Source of the DNA: Candidatus Leptovillus affinis
GTDB taxonomy: Bacteria; Chloroflexota; Anaerolineae; Promineifilales; Promineifilaceae
DNA: 64,000 bases
Direction of reading: 5' to 3'
Assembly (NCBI GenBank): GCA_016705235.1
Contig: JADIYP010000001.1
Location: 1,473,880-1,537,879, forward strand
Position numbers and translations under genes: made by a program. Positions within the stretch are counted from its first letter, which is position 1. Each line of letters begins with the position of its first letter. Below are positions 60,269 through 64,000 of this stretch, piece after piece. The notes under the pieces were generated by a model. It saw nothing but the letters and a program-made list of their open reading frames with translations, searched no databases and was not told the DNA's origin.

Positions 60269-60901
60269 ATGAAAATTACCCAGAGCAGTTTAGGGTACAT
60301 CGTTTTGGGTTTGATTTTGGGGGTGGCGCTGACGCTCTTGGGCGTGGGGTTAATGCGCCAGACGCAGCCCGCGCCCATCGAAATTATTGCTCCCGCGCCG
60401 CTGGCCACGCCTGAACCAACGGCAACTCCCGGTCCGATTCGCGTTTTCGTGAACGGCGCGGTGGTGGCGGCGGCCGTTTACTTATTGCCGCCAGACAGTG
60501 CGGTTGAACAGGCGATTGCCGCCGCCGGTGGGTTTGCGCCGGAGGCGAACACGGCCGTTATCAATCTGGCGCAGCCGTTGTTTGATGGGGCGCAGGTGTA
60601 TGTGCCCACGATGAGCGAATTGGCGGCCACGCCAACGGCCGTGGTGAGTGCGCTGTCTCGTGGGGGAACGGCCGTCCAACTCAGCGCATCTTCCTCTGAC
60701 GGCCTGATCGACATCAACCAGGCAGACGTAGCTGAATTGGACTCTTTGCCGGGAATTGGCCCCAGCACGGCCGAGAAAATCATCGCCTATCGCAGCAGCG
60801 TGGGGCTGTTTAAAACCATCGAAGAGATTATGAACGTGCCGGGGATTGGCGAAGCCAAATTTGGCCAGATTAAAGAACTGATCACCGTAAGCGGAAATTA
60901 A
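60269..60901 (+). CDS. ComEA-like DNA-binding protein (SLBB plus helix-hairpin-helix)
   Basis: The 210-residue protein has an N-terminal membrane helix (about 8-29) and a Pro-rich linker. An SLBB-like domain (about 57-115: IRVFVNGAVVAAAVYLLPPDSAVEQAI) and two helix-hairpin-helix motifs (INQADVAELDSLPGIGPSTAEKIIAYR and EIMNVPGIGEAKFGQIKELI) follow. ComEA binds incoming DNA at the membrane during natural transformation; no ComEC is seen in the window. GGAGG precedes the ATG. The gene is intact, unlike those that follow. Confidence 0.92.
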   Translation: MKITQSSLGYIVLGLILGVALTLLGVGLMRQTQPAPIEIIAPAPLATPEPTATPGPIRVFVNGAVVAAAVYLLPPDSAVEQAIAAAGGFAPEANTAVINLAQPLFDGAQVYVPTMSELAATPTAVVSALSRGGTAVQLSASSSDGLIDINQADVAELDSLPGIGPSTAEKIIAYRSSVGLFKTIEEIMNVPGIGEAKFGQIKELITVSGN

Positions 60902-60943
60902 CCCTTTGGGCGCAACGGGTTGTTTCTGTTATCTTTAGGCCAC

Positions 60944-62103
60944 TATGCCTCGTGATAATTGGCTGACTGTTGCTGCGGCGCGAACGGCGCGCATCCCGTT
61001 TTGGTTTCTTAGCCGACGGCCGTTTACCCCACCCCAAAAGCGGTCATCTTGCAGCCCTGCTGCGTAAGCCAGATTATGTTAACGACGCCCTTACTGGTGG
61101 CGTTAAGCAATGCTTTTCCGCAAACCCGATTCGATTGGGTTGTCAGTTCCTGGGGCCGGCCGGCCATCATCGGCAACCCACGCATTACAGAGTTGATCGA
61201 CGCCGGCTCCGGCGATCCCGAAAGCCGCAGGGTGGGGGGCAATTCGCCGATTGGCGCATCAATTGCATGAAGAAGCCTACGACACATGCATTATTCCCAG
61301 CCGCTCCAGCACCCTGGCCTTGTTGGCCTGGGAAGCGAGCATTCCGCAGCGGATTGGATTGAATATAGACGGCCGTGGTTTTGCGCATACGGTGGCAGTA
61401 AAACCAGCACAAAACATCCGGCACGCCGCCGAAATTTACCTATCGCTGGCGGCCAGCATGGGGGTGGATGTCGGTTCGGACGCGCCAAACCGGGTAGGTA
61501 TGGAATTTTACCCACCGGACAATGATCGCACGGCCGTTACCCATCGGCTAGTAGAAGATGTCGATTGGCTGGGCGACTGCCCGTTGGTGGTTATCCATCC
61601 GGGCGGGGCGAGCAATCCGATACAAACGACGCCTGGCAAACTATGGCCGGCGGAGCGATATGCCCGGCTGGCAAACCATATTGTGCGCCAGCACGGCGCG
61701 CGTGATCCTGGTGGGCGCCGACCAGGATCGGGAGAGATAGCCAGAGCGATCATCGGCATGACAGCCGCGCCGCTGGTTGATTGGGTGGGCCGCATCAGTC
61801 TGGGCGAGCTGGGCGGTTTGTGCGAGGTGGCGGATTTATACATAGGCAATGACACCGGTCCCACGCATGGCGGCGGCTGTTGGCTGCCCGACGCTGGCGA
61901 TTTTTGGCCCAAGTGACCCGGCTGTATCACGGCCGTATGGGACAAAGGGGCAGGTTGTGGCGCTTTGGCATGATTTGGCGGCGGTGGCCGACGAACGGCC
62001 GTTTACGTGGGAGGAAGGGGTGACGGTGGCAGAGGCGGTAACGGCCGTGGATGAGTTGTTGCGGCGGGCGAAAACGGCCGTAAGCCAGCAGGGCAGATTG
62101 TGA
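60944..62103 (+). pseudogene. Glycosyltransferase family 9, broken by several frameshifts
   Basis: Pieces in three frames together make one heptosyltransferase-like protein: KAVILQPCCVSQIMLTTPLLVALSNAFPQT (about 61040), HEEAYDTCIIPSRSSTLALLAW with CPLVVIHPGGASNPIQTTPGKLWPAERYARL, then RVILVGADQDRE, then LYIGNDTGPTH, and AVGCPTLAIFGPSDPAVSRPYG to the stop at 62103. Frame changes fall near 61040, 61210-61265, 61690-61730 and 61865. An intact copy would move an ADP-heptose-like sugar to a membrane glycolipid. Sequencing error cannot be excluded because all breaks are single-base type. Confidence 0.85.
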
Positions 62104-62121
62104 AATTGCTAGCAAATGATA

Positions 62122-62150
62122 TTGACAGCCTACGTGGTTTTTGATAATAT
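62122..62150 (+). promoter_or_regulatory. tRNA promoter
   Basis: A perfect TTGACA (62122-62127), 17-base spacer, and TAATAT (62145-62150; GATAAT overlaps it at 15 bases) end 14 bases before the tRNA. Confidence 0.78.
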
Positions 62151-62163
62151 CCCAGTCGCTCTA

Positions 62164-62236
62164 GGGGGCGTGGTGTAGTGGTTAACACGTCGGCCTGTCA
62201 AGCCGAAGATCGCGGGTTCGATCCCCGTCGCTCCCG
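62164..62236 (+). tRNA. tRNA-Asp (GTC)
   Basis: A complete cloverleaf is seen: acceptor GGGGGCG with CGCTCCC (one G-U), D arm GTGTAGTGGTTAACAC, anticodon arm TCGGC-CTGTCAA-GCCGA with anticodon GTC, T arm CGGG-TTCGATC-CCCG, and discriminator G. The 3' CCA is not encoded. It has its own promoter and terminator. Confidence 0.97.
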
Positions 62237-62250
62237 CTCTGGCAAAAAGC

Positions 62251-62281
62251 AAAAGCTCTCGATTTAGTCGAGAGCTTTTTG
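62251..62281 (+). terminator. Intrinsic terminator of the tRNA gene
   Basis: GCTCTCGA and TCGAGAGC form an 8-bp stem around TTTAG, extended by AAAA/TTTT and followed by a run of five T. Confidence 0.93.
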
Positions 62282-62339
62282 TTTTCTGCGTGCCCCACCC
62301 GCTGCGGGTTCCACCCTGAGTCGCTCCGCCAACCACGCC

Positions 62340-62786
62340 GGAGGAAAACGGCCATTTCCTGCAAAACCGTCGTCAAAAGATTGCCCACCGTACGCCACGA
62401 CCTGGGCAGCGTCGGCGACATCATTGCCGCGCAGGCGGAAGAGGCGATGCTGGGCTGTCAGCAGTTAGACCTACCGCAGAGGGGTCAGTCTGGCGAAGGA
62501 AGAAGCCAAAGCCGACGTCCTCACCGGGCAGCGGGTGCGCGAAGTGGCCCAAAGCGGCCTGCCGAGCGAGAAAGAGACCAATTTCTACCAATTGGCGCTG
62601 CCCGGCCTGGAAGACGAGCGGCAGCAGTTTTGGGACGATACGGAATGCGCTGCGGCGCAAACTGGACTACTTGCGCGGTGACCCGACAATGAGTCGGAGC
62701 ACATCTAGCAGCGCTACACCCTACACACGGTGCGCGTTTTCCCGTTGGGGCTGCTTTACCTGCTGCCCCAAAGTATGACAAAGTGA
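62340..62786 (+). pseudogene. Tail of an SNF2-type helicase-like gene, frameshifted
   Basis: Three frames give consecutive pieces: KTVVKRLPTVRHDLGSVGDI with IAAQAEEAM, then EEAKADVLTGQRVREVAQSG to LPGLEDERQQFWDDT, then LRRKLDYLRGDP, ESEHI-stop-QRYTLHTVRVFPLGLLYLLP and the stop at 62784-62786. The order and the ending FPLGLLYLLP resemble the C-termini of large DEAD/SNF2-like helicases of phage-defence loci (DrmD-like); that similarity is from memory and only moderately certain. No start, Walker motifs or helicase core remain here. Confidence 0.6.
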
Positions 62787-62857
62787 CAGCAGGGGTTGAC
62801 CTAATAAAGCGTCATGCTTTATACTGTTTATCAGGATATTGCAATTCTGAGGTCGAA

Positions 62858-63117
62858 ATGAGCGAAGCGCAAATCAGTATTGGACAGGTGAAACGGGATT
62901 TTGAGCTGGTCAACCGGGTGGCGTTTGGCGGGGAGCGGATTGTGCTAACTTCTCGAGGCAAGCCCAAAGCGGTTCTGGTGAGCCTGGAAGATTATAGGAG
63001 CGGATTCAGGTCGCCGATGAACAGACGCGGCTGGACAAATGGCAGACGTTCAATACAGAACGGAAAGCCTACACGCCCAAATCATGGCCCGGCGCGGTGG
63101 CGAGCCACTTGATATAG
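62858..63117 (+). pseudogene. Phd/YefM-type antitoxin, frameshifted
   Basis: The ATG at 62858 starts AQISIGQVKRDFELVNRVAF, then GGERIVLTSRGKPKAVLVSLEDY, the classic Phd/YefM N-terminal DNA-binding part (one residue, usually Ser before ELVNRV, is missing). After the Tyr near 62995 the frame shifts; the continuation ERIQVADEQTRLDKWQTFNT ends at 63117. It would neutralise the PIN toxin encoded next. Confidence 0.8.
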
Positions 63118-63158
63118 TGGCAATCATCACCGCCCCAAAGAAGAACAGGAGGCGCGAC

Positions 63159-63586
63159 ATGACGACCTCAGTGGTCATTGATGCCAACCTGACTTTCTGC
63201 TATCTGCCTTGCCAGGAGAGGCGCACGAACAACTACGGCCGTTGTTCTACCAATGGAAGCGCAAGGAATCACCTCGTCGCCCCCACCCTTTAGGCACGAA
63301 ATGGCATCCATCATCAGCAAACCGTGCATTTTGGTCACCTGATGGACGCCGAAGGCGAGGCCGCTACTGCAAATGGCCGGAGCTTTTGCCGTGCAGCTTG
63401 TCCCACCTGATGGTGAGTTGCTTAACCGCGCTTACACTGGACCCGCCGACTGAATCGAGCGGTCGCCTACGACAGCTTTTTTATCTGGCGCTGGCGGAGC
63501 GCCTGACTGCGACTTCTGGACGGCCGATCGTCGTCTGGGTCCGCGGCCAGCCAGCCCTGGATAAAAAGCCCGATCTTTTGATTTGA
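63159..63586 (+). pseudogene. VapC-like PIN-domain toxin, frameshifted
   Basis: AGGAGG precedes the ATG at 63159. Pieces in several frames make one PIN domain: MTTSVVIDANLTFCYL (first catalytic Asp), LPGEAHEQLRPLFYQW, HEMASIISK, VHFGHLMDAEGEAA, VQLVPPDGELLNRAY, RLNRAVAYDSF with YLALAERL, and DFWTADRRL (last acidic site). At least four frame changes break it. Intact VapC proteins cleave RNA, usually tRNA. With the antitoxin remnant it was a Phd-VapC type II toxin-antitoxin module. Confidence 0.82.
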
Positions 63587-63620
63587 CAGAGTGCATCTGA
63601 ATGAATTCAACTTTACAAAT

Positions 63621-63727
63621 AGTGACACGGAGGTTCAGAGAAGTCACGGCGAAACACGGCGAAAAGCAAGTTAATCCTGAATCTCTCCATGAAACTCTGT
63701 GACTTCTCCGTCTAACTCCGTGCCACT
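63621..63727. repeat. MITE-like element with AGTGACACGGAG ends
   Basis: AGTGACACGGAG (63621-63632) and CTCCGTGCCACT (63716-63727) are inverted ends with one mismatch; inside, GAGAAGTCAC and GTGACTTCTC are perfect inverted repeats. Confidence 0.8.
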
Positions 63728-64000
63728 GTTTTTGAAATTTATAAAGGACGGTTTATTTGTATGAACCATGCCCGATTTTCCAAATCGCCCTATGCGAGAA
63801 GATGATATGTATTACGGCCATCATTTCTTGAACGCTTTCTGAAGTAGCCGCCCAGGAAACGCGAGTCATCTACTGGAAGGCCATGCCCCTTCTGCCCGAA
63901 CGTAGCATGGCCTGGTTGAACTCTTCTGCACCGAACCGGGCTGCACTGCCGCCGGGTGATGCTCTCCATTTACCAGCTAGAACCCCAAAGCTGGTTGGCG
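63728..64000. other. Terminal 270 bp without a recognisable gene
   Basis: No convincing coding frame is seen. A short reading frame at about 63768-63842 (MPDFPNRPMREDDMYYGHHF) and a longer frame after it (ETRVIYWKAMPLLPERSMAW) look like pieces of a degraded gene that I cannot name. Confidence 0.4.

Noticed and set aside
62182..62424. Reverse-strand reading frame across the tRNA ending in SGSDGDRTRDLRLDRPTC
   Set aside because: The segment is the antisense translation of tRNA-Asp, a well-known spurious annotation; no ribosome site or family features.

Overview
The window reads as a chromosomal segment of an uncultured Chloroflexota bacterium (Anaerolineae-like). This is inferred from gene content (DUF4230 protein, bacterial translin-family protein, Thr/Pro-rich Tat and lipoprotein linkers, many GAF/PAS kinases), not from a marker gene. 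GC is roughly 55-58 % by eye. Two features pervade it. The palindromic octamer ACGGCCGT occurs about 45 times in the first 20 kb by eye, in genes and between them, far above the one or two per 64 kb that base composition predicts. Most intergenic gaps also carry short dispersed palindromic or MITE-like repeats.

Layout. 1-5 kb: a truncated VWA/BatA-type membrane protein; a REP-associated tyrosine transposase (RAYT) with its nested palindromes; a triplicated tail of a restriction-enzyme-like gene; a 21-bp tandem repeat; a MOSC protein; an AzlC/AzlD exporter; an IS630 remnant. 5.4-14.3 kb: PAP2 phosphatase, an OmpR-type two-component system, PspC protein, Nudix hydrolase, two tandem class-A-beta-lactamase-fold proteins (the first lacking all three catalytic motifs) and an aldo/keto reductase. 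14.3-27.6 kb: mainly metabolic genes (HTH-fused citrate synthase-like protein, threonine-dehydratase-type enzyme, citrate synthase, methyltransferases, cation exchanger, a lone second AzlC, aminotransferase, enoyl-CoA hydratase, FAD oxidoreductase) plus a histidine kinase. 27.7-32.8 kb: two unusual substrate-binding proteins (SBP-VWA and SBP-OmpA fusions) and an arginine-decarboxylase-like enzyme.

33.0-36.2 kb is the most intriguing region: a well-formed promoter with two phased operator-like dyads, a Tat-exported Thr/Pro-stalk protein, and three ATGA-coupled genes for a PqqD-like protein, an HprK-related kinase and a nucleotidyltransferase. It looks like a compact protein- or peptide-modification system with no radical SAM, cyclase or protease gene in view. 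36.1-44.4 kb is a signalling block (three histidine kinases, an Rcp1-like regulator, a WYL repressor).

44.3-54.4 kb, read leftward, is a long cell-envelope gene set: DUF503, an 808-residue secreted/membrane protein, an ABC-2 transporter (ATPase and two permeases), a Gln-rich membrane protein, MoxR ATPase, DUF58 and YdcF. 54.8-60.9 kb holds DUF4230, flavin reductase, translin-family, DUF3467, archease, RtcB and ComEA-like genes. Archease and RtcB together form an RNA-ligation module.

From about 60.9 kb to the end almost every protein gene is broken by small frameshifts (glycosyltransferase 9, helicase tail, Phd antitoxin, VapC-like PIN toxin), while a tRNA-Asp among them is intact with a good promoter and terminator. 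This is either true decay of an accessory region or locally poor sequence quality.
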